In this document: positions 35,613-44,619 of the stretch, one piece after another
Layout: each line of letters opens with the position of its first letter
Position numbering within the stretch: the stretch's first letter is position 1
Assembly (NCBI RefSeq): GCF_009674535.1
Contig: NZ_WKJK01000001.1
Coordinates: 582,902 to 646,901 of the forward strand
Direction: 5' to 3'
Source: Duganella guangzhouensis
Lineage (GTDB): Bacteria > Pseudomonadota > Gammaproteobacteria > Burkholderiales > Burkholderiaceae_D
Length of the DNA stretch: 64,000 bases
The notes under the pieces: generated by a model
What the model was told of the DNA's origin: nothing
Database searches by the model: none
Seen by the model: the letters and a program-made list of their open reading frames with translations, nothing else
Program-made: the position numbers and the translations under genes

Positions 35613-38600
35613 TCCTGCACGCCGTCGATCACCAGCTCCAGCGCGGCGCCAAAGCTGGCCAGCGCCTCGCCCAGCGCGGCAGGCTGCAGGGGAGACTGCG
35701 CTGTGCGCAGCAGCTGCTCCAGTTCGGTGGCGCTGCGGTGCAGTTCGGACATCGACAGATTGCCGGCGGCGCCGCGCACCTTGTGCACCAGCGCGGCGGC
35801 CTGCTCGAAAGCGCCTTGCTCGATCGCCGCCAGCAGGCGCGGCGGGGTGTGGCTGAAGTCCTGCACGAAGCGCTCCAGCAACGCTCCCAGCAACTGACGA
35901 TTGCCGCCTAACCGCGCCAGCACCGCTTCCATGTCGATGCCGGGCAGGGCGGGGATGGCGCTGCCGAGCTGTGCGTCGGCTGGCGGCGGCACGGCGCGCG
36001 GCGGCCGCTCCGGCGTGCGCCGCATCTGCCCGGCCAGCACCGCGAACAGCCGCTCCGGCTCGATCGGCTTGGTGACGTAATCATTCATCCCCATGCCCAG
36101 GCTGCTTTCGCGGAAGCCGGCCACCGCGTGCGCCGTCATCGCGATCAGCGGCAGTTGCGCGTGCTGCGGCTTGGCGCGGATGCGGGCCGTGGCCTCGTAG
36201 CCATCCATGCCCGGCATCTGGATATCCATCAGCACCGCATCGTAGTTGAGCTGGTCGACCATTTGCAGCGCCTCGGCGCCGCTATCGGCCAGGTCGACCC
36301 GCACCTGCGCCCGCAGCAGCACCTCGCGCGCCACCTGCTGGTTGATGGCGTTGTCGTCCACCACCAGCACGCGCGCGCCGGCGATCCGTTGTGCCATCTC
36401 CGACAGCCGTGGCGACGCCGCCGCCACCACGCGCGACGGCAGCGCCAGGCCCAGCGCCACCAGCACCGTCTCACGCAACTGCGCCGGCGTGACCGGCTTG
36501 ACCAGAATCGCGTTGGCCTCGTCGTGCGTGACCGGATCGGTCGCCAAACCGCGCGCAAACTCGCTCATCATCAGCACCAGCGGCGGCCGGGCCGGGCTGC
36601 GGGCGAGGGCGCCGATCAGGCCGGCCAGTCCTTCGTCCAGCAGCACCAGTTGGGTCGGCTGGCTGGCCAGCGCCTCCAGCGCCGCCGCCTCGCTGCCGGC
36701 ACAGTCGACCAGATAACCATCGGCGCGCAGCAGTCGCGCCAGCATGTCGCACAGCATCGGGCTGTCGTCGACCACCAGAATGCGCTGGCCGGCGGCGCCC
36801 GGCGGCAGCGCCGTTGGCTGCGGCGCGTCCGCCTGAACGCCCAGCGTCAGCTCGAAATGGAAGCGGCTGCCCTGGCCGGGCTGGCTGTCGACCGCGATCG
36901 CGCCCCCCATCGCCTGCACCAGTTGCTGCGAAATCGCCAGTCCCAGGCCGGTGCCACCGTACAGCCGCGTGGTGCTGGTGTCGGCTTGCGAGAAGGCGCG
37001 GAACAGCCGCGCTTGCTGCTCGGCGCTGATGCCGACGCCGCTATCCTCAACGATGAAACGCAGACGCAGCGCGCCATCGGCGGCCGGCGCCGCGCCATCG
37101 GCGGGCTCGACGCGCAGGCTGATGTGGCCGTGTGCGGTGAACTTCAGCGCATTGCCGACCAGGTTGACCAGCACCTGATTCAGCCGCAGCGGATCGCCCA
37201 CCAACCGTAGCGGCACCTCGGGCGTGGCCCAGGCCAGCAGCTCCAGTCCTTTTTCCGCCGCGCGCCACGAGAACAGATCGGCGATCTGCGCCAGCGTTTC
37301 TGCCAGATCGAACGGCACCGACTCCAGCTCCAGCTTGCCGGATTCGATCTTGGCGAAGTCCAGCACATCGTCGATGATGCTCAACAGATTCTTGCCGGCG
37401 CGGCCGATCTTGGTGAAGTAATCGTGCGGCTTGGCCGGCAGGTCGAGATGGGTGCCGAGGCCGGCGAAGCCGAGGATGGCGTTCATCGGGGTGCGGATTT
37501 CGTGGCTGATATTGGCCAGGAACTCGCTCTTGGCGCGGGTCGAGGCCTCGGCATCGGCGCGCGCGCGCTGGATCGCGCTGATCGCGCTGGCCTTCTGGAA
37601 CGCCGACACAAACGGTTCTTTCAGCGCCTTGAACATCTCCAGATCCTTGCGCGCGAACGGCGTGCTCTGCTTGAACACCAGATAGCCCTGCACCTGCTGC
37701 TCGACGCAGATGCGCACCGCCAGCATGGTGCGCTGCTTGAGGAACATATCGGACGCGATCACGGTGGCGGCGTTGACAAACTGCGCTTGTGCCGCCGCCA
37801 GCGAGACGCCGGCGCGCGCCGACGGCAGCGCATCGTGGCCCCAGCTGGCGCGGATCGCCAACGGACCGCCGGGCGCTTCGCAGATCAGCGCGTAGGCCAC
37901 GCCGACCTCGCCGATGGCGCTGGACTCGCGCAAAATCGTGTGCAGCAGCGCGTCGAAATCCAGCTCTTCGTTGATCGACTTGACGATGGCGTGCACCCGC
38001 TCCAGGTGCAGCGTGCGCGAATACACCTGCTGCTGCAGATTGCGCACCCGCCAGCGGTAGGCGCCCCAGCCGCAGGCCAGCACCGCCAGCAGCGCGCTCA
38101 AGCGTGCCCACCAGGTCTGATACCAGGCCGGCAGGAAGTGCAGCTCCATGCTCAGCTCGTGCGGACTCCAGGCGCCGACGCGGTTGCTGCCACGCATATA
38201 CAGCCGGTAGCGGCCCGGCGGCACATTGGCATAGGTGACGGCGCGGTGGCTGGCGTCGGTCTCGATCCAGTCCTTGTCATAGCCTTCCAGGCGGAACGCA
38301 TAGCGGTTGCTGACGCTGGCGGAAAAGTCCAGCGCCGCCATCTCGACTTCGACCTTGCGGGTGCCGGGTGGAATCGCCAGCGCCCGCGCTTCCGGCGCCA
38401 GCAGCGGCGCCGGCGCCACGCTGCGGTGGTCCAGGTAGACCGCGCTGACCGCCAGCGGCGGCTGGTAGCGCCACACTTGCGGCGGCGTCGGCTGCACCAG
38501 CACATAGCCGCCCGAGGTGCCGAACACGATCTCGCCGCGCGCGGTCTGGCCGCCGGCGCCCACCACATAGGGCTGGAACACCAGCCCGGCGGCGCGGTCC

Positions 38601-40504
38601 AGCACCTGCACCTTGAGGTTGGTGGTATCGATCATGGCGATGCCGTCGGTGGTGGAGACCCACATGCGGCCGGCCTGGTCCGGCTGCAGCGCCGAAATGG
38701 ACGAGCTGGGCAAACCATGGCTATCGTTGAGGCGCTGCCAATGCTGGCTGTCGGCCTGGCGCGGGTCGAGGATGACGATGCCATCGTTGATACTGCCGAC
38801 CCACAGCCGGCCAGCGCGGTCGAAGGCCAGCGCGGTGACCACGCGCTGGGTGGCGTCCTGCGCGATCAGCGTGGCCAGGCCGGTGGCCGGATCGAAGCGG
38901 TTGAGGCCGCTCAGGGTACCGACCCACAGCACGCCGTCGGCGCCGACGTGCAGCGCGGAGATGCGGTGGTCGCTGAGCGCGCCGCTGCCGGCCGGCCCCT
39001 GGCCGTACAGGCGAGCGCTGCCGTCGCGGCTATCGTAGCGCAGCAGCCCGGTCGACACGCCCAGCCACAACAGCGGCCCCTGGCGCGCGATCGCGCCGAC
39101 GCGCGGATAGGGATCGGCCAGCGGCAGCGCCACCCGCCGCACCTGGCTGCCGTGACCGCTGGTGTGATAGAGGCCGAGCGCGGTGCCGATCCAGGCTTCC
39201 TGCGGTTCAGCCTCGGCCATCGATAAAATCAGGCGATTGGGCAGCGCGCGCTCGGGGTGGTCCGGATCGGGCCGCAGTCCGGCGCTGCGGCGGCCGTCGG
39301 CGGAGATGAGATCGATGCCCTGGTCGCCCAGCGCCACCCACAGCCGGCCGGCGCTGTCGTTGAGGAAGGCGAAGGCGGAAATCTCCGGCAGGCCGACGCC
39401 GTCGAGGATGGTGGCGGCGCTGCGGTTGGACGGATTGTGGATATCGACGCCGCGCTCGTTGGCCACCCAGATCAGGCCGCTGCGGTCGCGCCACACCGCC
39501 GCCACCCGGTCGTGGCCCAGGCTGATGCTGATGGCGGCGCGGTGCAGGATGCGGCGGCCGTGGCCGTCGGCATCGAACTCGATCAAGCCGCCGCCATAGG
39601 TCGCGGCCCAGTAAGTGCCGGGCAGGGTGGCGGCGATCGACAGCACCATCGCGCTGCCGGCGTCGTGCACCTGGTCCAGCGTCAACAGACGGGCGCCGTC
39701 GCCGGCGCGGGCCAGGCCGACGCCGCTCTTGAGGGTGCCGAACACCACCTCGCCGGGGCGGCTGGGGGCCAGCGCCAACACCGCGTCGACGGCGCCATTG
39801 GCCAGCGGCAGATCCTCGACCCGGCCGCTGGTGGCATCGCGCCGCGCCAGGCCGGCGTGGGAGCCGATCCACAGATCGCCGGCCGCGTCCACCAGCAGCG
39901 CGCGGATGTGATTGGCGGGCGGGCCACCGTCGGCGCGCGGATAATGGCGGATCGCGCCGCCGTTGGGCACATCGATGTAATCGAGGCCGGTGGCGGTGCC
40001 GACCCACAGGCCGCCGCGCGCATCGCTGGCCAGCGCGCCGATGGCCGGGCTGCTGAGCCCCTGCGGGCCGGCCGGATAACGGATGAACTGCTCGCTGAAC
40101 TTATCGTACATGGCGACGCCGTTGGCGCTGGTGCCGACCCACAGCCGGCCCTGGCGATCGACGTGCAGGGTCTGGACGAAATCGGCCGGCAGCGAGGTTG
40201 GATCGTCGGCTTTGTAAAAGAAATTGCGCATGCGGTAGCCGTCCCAGCGACCGAGGCCGGATTGCGTGGCAAACCACATAAAGCCATCGCCGTCCTGGGC
40301 GATGCTCATCGTAATCGGATTAGGAAAGCCGCGTTCGGCCGGCACCAGATGCTCAAACATAGTAGGCGCCAGCGCTTGCCACGGCGCCTGCGTTGGCGCC
40401 GCACTGGCGCACAGCGGCGCCAGCAACCAAAGGATTGCCAGGCCGGTCCTGCCAGCAAGTTTCAGAAATAAATCAAGCACAAGTAACCGATCCCGAGTCG
40501 CCAT
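35588..40504 (-). CDS. Giant hybrid sensor kinase: periplasmic propeller, Y_Y_Y, HisKA, two receivers, Hpt
   Basis: 1638 residues. A signal peptide is followed by two-component-regulator propeller repeats (about 55-690; DRQGRLWVGTSANGVAMYDK is typical), a Y_Y_Y domain (about 725-790) and one TM (about 795-815). A GAF-like region comes next (about 840-985), then HisKA with His about 1000 in NISHEIRTPMNAILGFAG and the HATPase. Receiver 1 has its Asp in LVLLDEGL (about 1288). Receiver 2 has its Asp in VLMDIQMPGMDGYEA (about 1426). Hpt has His about 1575 in ALVHKVRGAAGNL. The layout is a full phosphorelay without a DNA-binding output, so it must signal to a separate regulator. In other bacteria such propeller kinases sense polysaccharide fragments, which fits the adjacent GH105 operon. 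Confidence 0.93.
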   Translation of the reverse strand: MATRDRLLVLDLFLKLAGRTGLAILWLLAPLCASAAPTQAPWQALAPTMFEHLVPAERGFPNPITMSIAQDGDGFMWFATQSGLGRWDGYRMRNFFYKADDPTSLPADFVQTLHVDRQGRLWVGTSANGVAMYDKFSEQFIRYPAGPQGLSSPAIGALASDARGGLWVGTATGLDYIDVPNGGAIRHYPRADGGPPANHIRALLVDAAGDLWIGSHAGLARRDATSGRVEDLPLANGAVDAVLALAPSRPGEVVFGTLKSGVGLARAGDGARLLTLDQVHDAGSAMVLSIAATLPGTYWAATYGGGLIEFDADGHGRRILHRAAISISLGHDRVAAVWRDRSGLIWVANERGVDIHNPSNRSAATILDGVGLPEISAFAFLNDSAGRLWVALGDQGIDLISADGRRSAGLRPDPDHPERALPNRLILSMAEAEPQEAWIGTALGLYHTSGHGSQVRRVALPLADPYPRVGAIARQGPLLWLGVSTGLLRYDSRDGSARLYGQGPAGSGALSDHRISALHVGADGVLWVGTLSGLNRFDPATGLATLIAQDATQRVVTALAFDRAGRLWVGSINDGIVILDPRQADSQHWQRLNDSHGLPSSSISALQPDQAGRMWVSTTDGIAMIDTTNLKVQVLDRAAGLVFQPYVVGAGGQTARGEIVFGTSGGYVLVQPTPPQVWRYQPPLAVSAVYLDHRSVAPAPLLAPEARALAIPPGTRKVEVEMAALDFSASVSNRYAFRLEGYDKDWIETDASHRAVTYANVPPGRYRLYMRGSNRVGAWSPHELSMELHFLPAWYQTWWARLSALLAVLACGWGAYRWRVRNLQQQVYSRTLHLERVHAIVKSINEELDFDALLHTILRESSAIGEVGVAYALICEAPGGPLAIRASWGHDALPSARAGVSLAAAQAQFVNAATVIASDMFLKQRTMLAVRICVEQQVQGYLVFKQSTPFARKDLEMFKALKEPFVSAFQKASAISAIQRARADAEASTRAKSEFLANISHEIRTPMNAILGFAGLGTHLDLPAKPHDYFTKIGRAGKNLLSIIDDVLDFAKIESGKLELESVPFDLAETLAQIADLFSWRAAEKGLELLAWATPEVPLRLVGDPLRLNQVLVNLVGNALKFTAHGHISLRVEPADGAAPAADGALRLRFIVEDSGVGISAEQQARLFRAFSQADTSTTRLYGGTGLGLAISQQLVQAMGGAIAVDSQPGQGSRFHFELTLGVQADAPQPTALPPGAAGQRILVVDDSPMLCDMLARLLRADGYLVDCAGSEAAALEALASQPTQLVLLDEGLAGLIGALARSPARPPLVLMMSEFARGLATDPVTHDEANAILVKPVTPAQLRETVLVALGLALPSRVVAAASPRLSEMAQRIAGARVLVVDDNAINQQVAREVLLRAQVRVDLADSGAEALQMVDQLNYDAVLMDIQMPGMDGYEATARIRAKPQHAQLPLIAMTAHAVAGFRESSLGMGMNDYVTKPIEPERLFAVLAGQMRRTPERPPRAVPPPADAQLGSAIPALPGIDMEAVLARLGGNRQLLGALLERFVQDFSHTPPRLLAAIEQGAFEQAAALVHKVRGAAGNLSMSELHRSATELEQLLRTAQSPLQPAALGEALASFGAALELVIDGVQDQIASVSP

Positions 40505-40572
40505 GCCTCATAGCAATGAGCATTGCGTCCTAGGAGAATACGGAATTGTTGGCCTATTGTCTATTTTTAAAA

Positions 40573-40661
40573 CCGGGGTCAATCCTCCCAAAGCTACACG
40601 GGCTCTGCCGTAAGCGACGCTTACGGCAGAGCCCGTGTAGCTTTGGGAGGATTGACCCCGG
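40573..40661 (-). repeat. Perfect 43-bp inverted repeat with 3-base loop (terminator-like)
   Basis: Arm 40573-40615 and arm 40619-40661 are exact reverse complements, separated by GAC. On the minus strand the hairpin begins 4 bases past the stop of the DUF4861 gene and is followed by TTTTAAAAATAG, so it can act as that operon's terminator. Its length and perfection far exceed normal terminators and suggest a mobile or recently formed palindrome. Confidence 0.85.
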
Positions 40662-40665
40662 ATTT

Positions 40666-41865
40666 TTAAGGGCTGACGGTGGCTTTGAGGGGGTGGGTGG
40701 CGCGGGCGGCCATCAGCTGGACTTTGGCGGCCCATTCGGCGCTGGTTTTGGCGTGGCCAGAACGCTCCCAGGCGGCGCCGATGTAGTAGCGCAGCGGTTT
40801 GCCGGATTCGACTGGCGCCAGGATCAGCTCGTTCAGGGCATCGTCGGTCTGGCCGCTGGCGCTCGGGATCACGACGGCGGTGCCGAACGCGCCTTTGGTG
40901 GCTTGGGTGACCCATTGCGTCAGCGCGACGCCGTCATGGCCAACCGCGATCTGTTCGTTCTGGTTCTTGTCGGATGGCTTTTTGTTGAGGCCGACGGCGA
41001 CGGTCAGCTGCTGCGGCCCGCTGAAGGTGAAGGTGCTGTCCATGGTGTCGAAATCCTGGCCGGCATCGACGGTGAAGCGCTTGACTTCGCTCACTTTGAC
41101 GCCGTTGGCGTCCCAGCTGTCGTAATTCAGCTCGAATACCGAGCGGATCGGGCCGTTGGCCAGTACTTTCCACGAGGCGTAGTTGCGGCCGACGTACAGT
41201 TGTTTGCCGTCCCACACGCCGGTGCCGCCGGCGCCGCGCGATTTGCCGACGTTGTACATGTCCATGCCTTCGCCTTCGTCATGGTGGTAGTGGTCGTGGC
41301 CTTTGTTGTACCAGCGGTCGACGATCGGATATGCCACGCGCTTGAACCAGATGTCCAGCCCGCTGGTTTCCAGCACTTCCTTGCCTTCGCCCTTGCTGTC
41401 GGGCGCTGCCAGCGCCGGGCCGTAGGTGCGGTGGCCGACGTGGTCGTTTTCCCAGGCGAAGTCGTCCAGACGCTCGGGGACGTAGCGGGCGAAGGTCTGA
41501 GCCGGGAACGGCTGGGTCACGGTCTCGGTTTTTTCGATCGTGAAGGTGGCGGTTTTCTCGCCCTTGGCAAAGCTGTGCTGGAAGTACAGCTCGCCATAGG
41601 CGATGCCAATGCCTTTCGGGTCCTTGGCCTGCGGCGCGATATTGCTGACCTGGTAGGGCAGCACCTTGCCTTTGCTGTCCTTGACGGCGATTTTCTGGAT
41701 CAGGGCGCCGGGCAGCGCGCGGTTGATCTCGCTCCACGGAATGGCGATGGTTTCCGACGGCCGCGCCAGATCGAGGTCATTGGTGACGGTGATCTTGGCT
41801 AGCTCGGCCGCATGGGCGGCGCTGCCGGCCAGCAGGGCGGCGATGGGCAACAGGATGGTGCGCAT
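40666..41865 (-). CDS. Secreted DUF4861 protein, pectic polysaccharide-associated
   Basis: 399 residues with a signal peptide (MRTILLPIAALLAGSAAHA). The mature sequence (ITVTNDLDLARPSETIAIPW; FARYVPERLDDFAWENDHVG; HRTYGPALAAP; YNKGHDHYHHDEGEGMDMYN) is that of DUF4861 proteins, which are found in polysaccharide-utilisation clusters next to GH88/GH105 enzymes. The His/Asp/Glu-rich stretch could bind metal. ATG 41865 is chosen for its AAGGAG site 9 bases upstream; the frame is open to 41886. It is co-transcribed with the GH105 gene 13 bases upstream. Activity unknown. Confidence 0.85.
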   Translation of the reverse strand: MRTILLPIAALLAGSAAHAAELAKITVTNDLDLARPSETIAIPWSEINRALPGALIQKIAVKDSKGKVLPYQVSNIAPQAKDPKGIGIAYGELYFQHSFAKGEKTATFTIEKTETVTQPFPAQTFARYVPERLDDFAWENDHVGHRTYGPALAAPDSKGEGKEVLETSGLDIWFKRVAYPIVDRWYNKGHDHYHHDEGEGMDMYNVGKSRGAGGTGVWDGKQLYVGRNYASWKVLANGPIRSVFELNYDSWDANGVKVSEVKRFTVDAGQDFDTMDSTFTFSGPQQLTVAVGLNKKPSDKNQNEQIAVGHDGVALTQWVTQATKGAFGTAVVIPSASGQTDDALNELILAPVESGKPLRYYIGAAWERSGHAKTSAEWAAKVQLMAARATHPLKATVSP

Positions 41866-41878
41866 GACAACGGTCTCC

Positions 41879-43279
41879 TTATTCATGGCTGTAGTTGGTC
41901 GCGCCGTTTTCTTTCGGCACGTAATGGTAGGTGCGTAAGCGTACCTGAATGTCGATCTTCGGATTGTTCAGCAATTTGATCATTTCAGCCCCGGCCAGCA
42001 AGGTCGGGCCATAGCCGTGCAGCGCGTCGACGCTGGCCGGGCGGTTGTAGTAATAGATCTGGTCGCTGGCGAAGGTGGTGCCGACGCAGGTGCCGTCGAC
42101 CTGACCGCGGCTGTTGATGCGGGTGCTGAGGCCTACCCAGCCGGCCTGGGCGATGGAGCCGTAGGTGGCGGCGCTGACCCAGCCTTCGTTGACGGCGTGC
42201 GCGATCACGTAGGTGAAGATGGCGCTGGCCGAGGTTTCCAGATAGGAGTCGTTGCGGTCGATCATCTGGTGCCACAGGCCGGTGCCGGATTGCAGTTCGG
42301 CGATGCCGCGCAGCGCCAGTCGCAGCTGGGCCAGCACTTTCGGGTAGCCGGGATGGTCTTTCGGCAGCACGTCCAGCAGGTCGCTCATGGTCAGCACCGC
42401 CCAGCCGTTGGCGCGCGCCCAGTAGAAGCGCGGCGCGTCCGGGTTGTTGGCGTTCCAGCCGTGGGTGTACAGATTGAGCTGCGGGTTGTACAGGTATTTG
42501 GTCATCTGCAGCACGTTTTTGACGGCGTCGTCATAGTATTCGCGCTTGCCGGTCAGGTGGCCGATCTCGCCCAGCGGCATCACGCCCATATACATGTCGT
42601 CGGCCCACAGCGACACCGCTTGCGGCCGCTCGCGCGCCAGCGTGCCGTCCGGCAGGCGGAATTGTTTTTTTGCGACCCAGTTGCTGCAGGTGTCGATGAA
42701 CGCGCTCATGTCCGGTCCGATCTTGGCGAAACGGGCGCGTATCATGGCGGCGCACATGGAGCCGGCATCGTCCAGCGAGCGCGGCTCGATGAAGCGGGCG
42801 AAGCTGTTGCCGCGCTGCAGGTGGAACTGTTGTTCCTGCGCCTTGAAGTACGGCATTTTGTCGACCATGAACTGGAAGTGGCGCGTGGTCATGGCGGTGT
42901 ATTTCTGGTCGCCGGTGACGGCCGCCGCCTTCAGCAGGCCGGTGTGCACCACGCCCATTTCGTAGGCCTGGAAGTGCCATTCGGCGCTGCTCGGCTCGAC
43001 AATGGCGTCGGCCACGGGCGTGCTGAAGTCGGTGATCTGCAGGCCGCTGTTCTTGTGCACCACGCGGGTCGGTGTGGTGGCTTCCATATAGCCGCGAATG
43101 CGGTCCAGCGCGCTGGTGATTTCGGCCACGGTCGGCTTTTTGTATGGCACCGGGTAGGTGCCTTCGCCGGCGTCGTAGACGCTTTTGTTGTCCGGGTTGC
43201 GATATGGTCCTTCCGCATGGGCGGGCAGGGCGAGCAGGGCGGCGGCTACGGCCGCGATCAGGGCTGTGGGAGTGGTCAC
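41879..43279 (-). CDS. GH105-family unsaturated glucuronyl/galacturonyl hydrolase
   Basis: 466 residues from GTG 43279, with a signal peptide (VTTPTALIAAVAAALLALPAHA). The (alpha/alpha)6 barrel of GH105/GH88 is shown by SLWADDMYMGVMPLGEIGHL (catalytic Asp region), FYWARANGWAVLTMSDLLDV and SGTGLWHQMIDRNDSYLETS. These enzymes remove the 4,5-unsaturated uronate left at chain ends by pectin or rhamnogalacturonan lyases. The in-frame open region beyond 43279 belongs to the MFS gene in another frame. Forms an operon with DUF4861. A LacI-type operator lies 16-28 bases before the start. Substrate is inferred. Confidence 0.9.
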   Translation of the reverse strand: MTTPTALIAAVAAALLALPAHAEGPYRNPDNKSVYDAGEGTYPVPYKKPTVAEITSALDRIRGYMEATTPTRVVHKNSGLQITDFSTPVADAIVEPSSAEWHFQAYEMGVVHTGLLKAAAVTGDQKYTAMTTRHFQFMVDKMPYFKAQEQQFHLQRGNSFARFIEPRSLDDAGSMCAAMIRARFAKIGPDMSAFIDTCSNWVAKKQFRLPDGTLARERPQAVSLWADDMYMGVMPLGEIGHLTGKREYYDDAVKNVLQMTKYLYNPQLNLYTHGWNANNPDAPRFYWARANGWAVLTMSDLLDVLPKDHPGYPKVLAQLRLALRGIAELQSGTGLWHQMIDRNDSYLETSASAIFTYVIAHAVNEGWVSAATYGSIAQAGWVGLSTRINSRGQVDGTCVGTTFASDQIYYYNRPASVDALHGYGPTLLAGAEMIKLLNNPKIDIQVRLRTYHYVPKENGATNYSHE

Positions 43280-43294
43280 GGGTTTGTCTCTTGT

Positions 43295-43307
43295 AGTTAA
43301 ACGTTTA
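43295..43307 (-). promoter_or_regulatory. Operator-like palindrome upstream of GH105 gene
   Basis: On the minus strand TAAACGTTTAACT, identical over 13 bases to 21654-21666 upstream of the sugar-acid transporter. It contains the palindrome TAAACGTTTA with central CG, as in LacI-family operators, just upstream of the GTG start. Confidence 0.5.
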
Positions 43308-43323
43308 TTTTGGTCAGGCCATT

Positions 43324-44550
43324 CTAGATTGGTCCGGCCACTTTTGCAATCCGGACTGGCCACTTTGTGATCCACCAGAAAAACAGGGCGAGCAGGCTGA
43401 GCGCGGCGCCCAGTACGCAGACGCCGTGCCAGCCGGCTGCGGCGTAGATGGTGGTTGCGGTCAGGGCGCCGGCGCCGCTGCCGGCGGCGTAGAACATCAT
43501 GTAGGCGCCGATCAGGCGGCCGTGGGTGGCGCTGGCGTGGTGCAGAATCAGGCTCTGGTTGGTGACGTGCAGGGCTTGCACGCCGAGGTCGAGTAGCAGT
43601 ACGCCGGCGATGAGGGCGATCAACGAGCTGGGCGCCAGTGCCAGCGGCGCCCAGGACAGCAACATCAACACTAGCGCGGCGGCGCTGGTCTGTTGCGCGC
43701 GGCCTTGATCGGCCCGGCGGCCGGCGCCTGCGGCGGCCATGGCGCCAGCCAGCCCGACTAGGCCAAACGCGCCTATCGTCGTGTGCGTGTACTGGTAGGG
43801 CGGCGCGGACAGTAGGAATACCAGCGTGCTCCAGAAGGCGCTGAAGACGGCGAACATCAGCAGCGCGATCACGCCGCGCACCTGCAGCATGCGGTTGCGG
43901 CGCAGCAGCGTGAACATCGAGCCCAGCAGGAGCAGGTAGCGCCGCAGCCCGGCCGACAGCGTGCCGGCACCGCCGGGCAGCACGGGCAGCACGGGCAGCA
44001 CGGGCAGCGCGCGCCGCAGTGTGGCAGCGAGCAGCAGCATCAGCACACAGGAGACGCCGTACACGGCGCGCCATCCGGCCAGATCGGCCACGGCGCCGGC
44101 GAACACGCGCGCCAGCAGTAGTCCGGCCACCACACCGCCTTGCGCCGCGCCGACCACCCGCCCGCGCTCGTGGGCGGCGGCGCTGCTGGCCGCGTAAGCG
44201 ATCAAACCCTGTGTCATGGCCGTCCCCAGCATGCCGACCAGCGTCATGCCGAGCATGACCATGCCAGCGCTGCGCGCCATGCACACACAGGCCAGCGCCA
44301 CCGCCAATGCCGTCAGCTGCGCCAGCATCAAACGCCGCCTCGGCAGCATATCCCCCAGTGGCACCAGCGACAGCAAGGCCAGCGCGCTGCCGACCTGGGT
44401 CGCGGTGACCATACCGCCGACGGCGCCGGGGCTGATCGCGAATTCCGCCGCCAGCGCATCCAGCAACGGCTGGGCGTAGTACACATTGGCCACGCTCAAG
44501 CCGCTGGCACAGGCAAATAGCGCCACCCGGGCGCGCGACATCGATTGCAT
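43324..44550 (-). CDS. MFS exporter, multidrug/arabinose-efflux type
   Basis: 408 residues with 12 predicted helices. The start RVALFACASGLSVANVYYAQ then PLLDALAAEFAISPGAVGGM, and the A-motif-like LVPLGDMLPRRRLMLAQL, place it in the DHA1 branch with YnfM-like exporters. The central loop carries a short tandem repeat (LPVLPVLPVLPGG). ATG 44550 is preferred among four ATGs because GGAG lies 6 bases upstream. It is divergent from an HxlR regulator whose operator spans the shared promoter, so it is probably induced by a compound that HxlR senses. Confidence 0.9.
   Translation of the reverse strand: MQSMSRARVALFACASGLSVANVYYAQPLLDALAAEFAISPGAVGGMVTATQVGSALALLSLVPLGDMLPRRRLMLAQLTALAVALACVCMARSAGMVMLGMTLVGMLGTAMTQGLIAYAASSAAAHERGRVVGAAQGGVVAGLLLARVFAGAVADLAGWRAVYGVSCVLMLLLAATLRRALPVLPVLPVLPGGAGTLSAGLRRYLLLLGSMFTLLRRNRMLQVRGVIALLMFAVFSAFWSTLVFLLSAPPYQYTHTTIGAFGLVGLAGAMAAAGAGRRADQGRAQQTSAAALVLMLLSWAPLALAPSSLIALIAGVLLLDLGVQALHVTNQSLILHHASATHGRLIGAYMMFYAAGSGAGALTATTIYAAAGWHGVCVLGAALSLLALFFWWITKWPVRIAKVAGPI
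43972..44007. repeat. Four 9-bp tandem repeats inside an MFS gene
   Basis: GCCGGGCAG followed by three exact copies of CACGGGCAG. In frame on the minus strand this encodes repeated Leu-Pro-Val in a loop of the exporter. The unit length keeps the frame, so copy-number changes would alter loop length without breaking the protein. Confidence 0.9.
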
Positions 44551-44564
44551 CATCATCTCCATCT

Positions 44565-44619
44565 GGTTGCAAATCAAAACTGCTTGCACCATACCGTAAA
44601 CCAGTTTTAAAATGCAACC
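44565..44619 (+). promoter_or_regulatory. HxlR operator/promoter: 18-bp inverted repeat around TTGCAC-18-TAAAAT
   Basis: Arm GGTTGCAAATCAAAACTG (44565-44582) and arm CAGTTTTAAAATGCAACC (44602-44619) are inverted repeats matching at 14 of 18 positions. A promoter TTGCAC (44584-44589) with 18-base spacing to TAAAAT (44608-44613) sits within. The right arm ends at the base before the HxlR start codon and the left arm covers the ribosome-binding side of the divergent MFS gene. Confidence 0.6.

Noticed and set aside
40573..40661. Integron attC site or IS end
   Set aside because: The palindrome is perfect and lacks the R and L box spacing of attC, and there is no transposase or target-site duplication around it.
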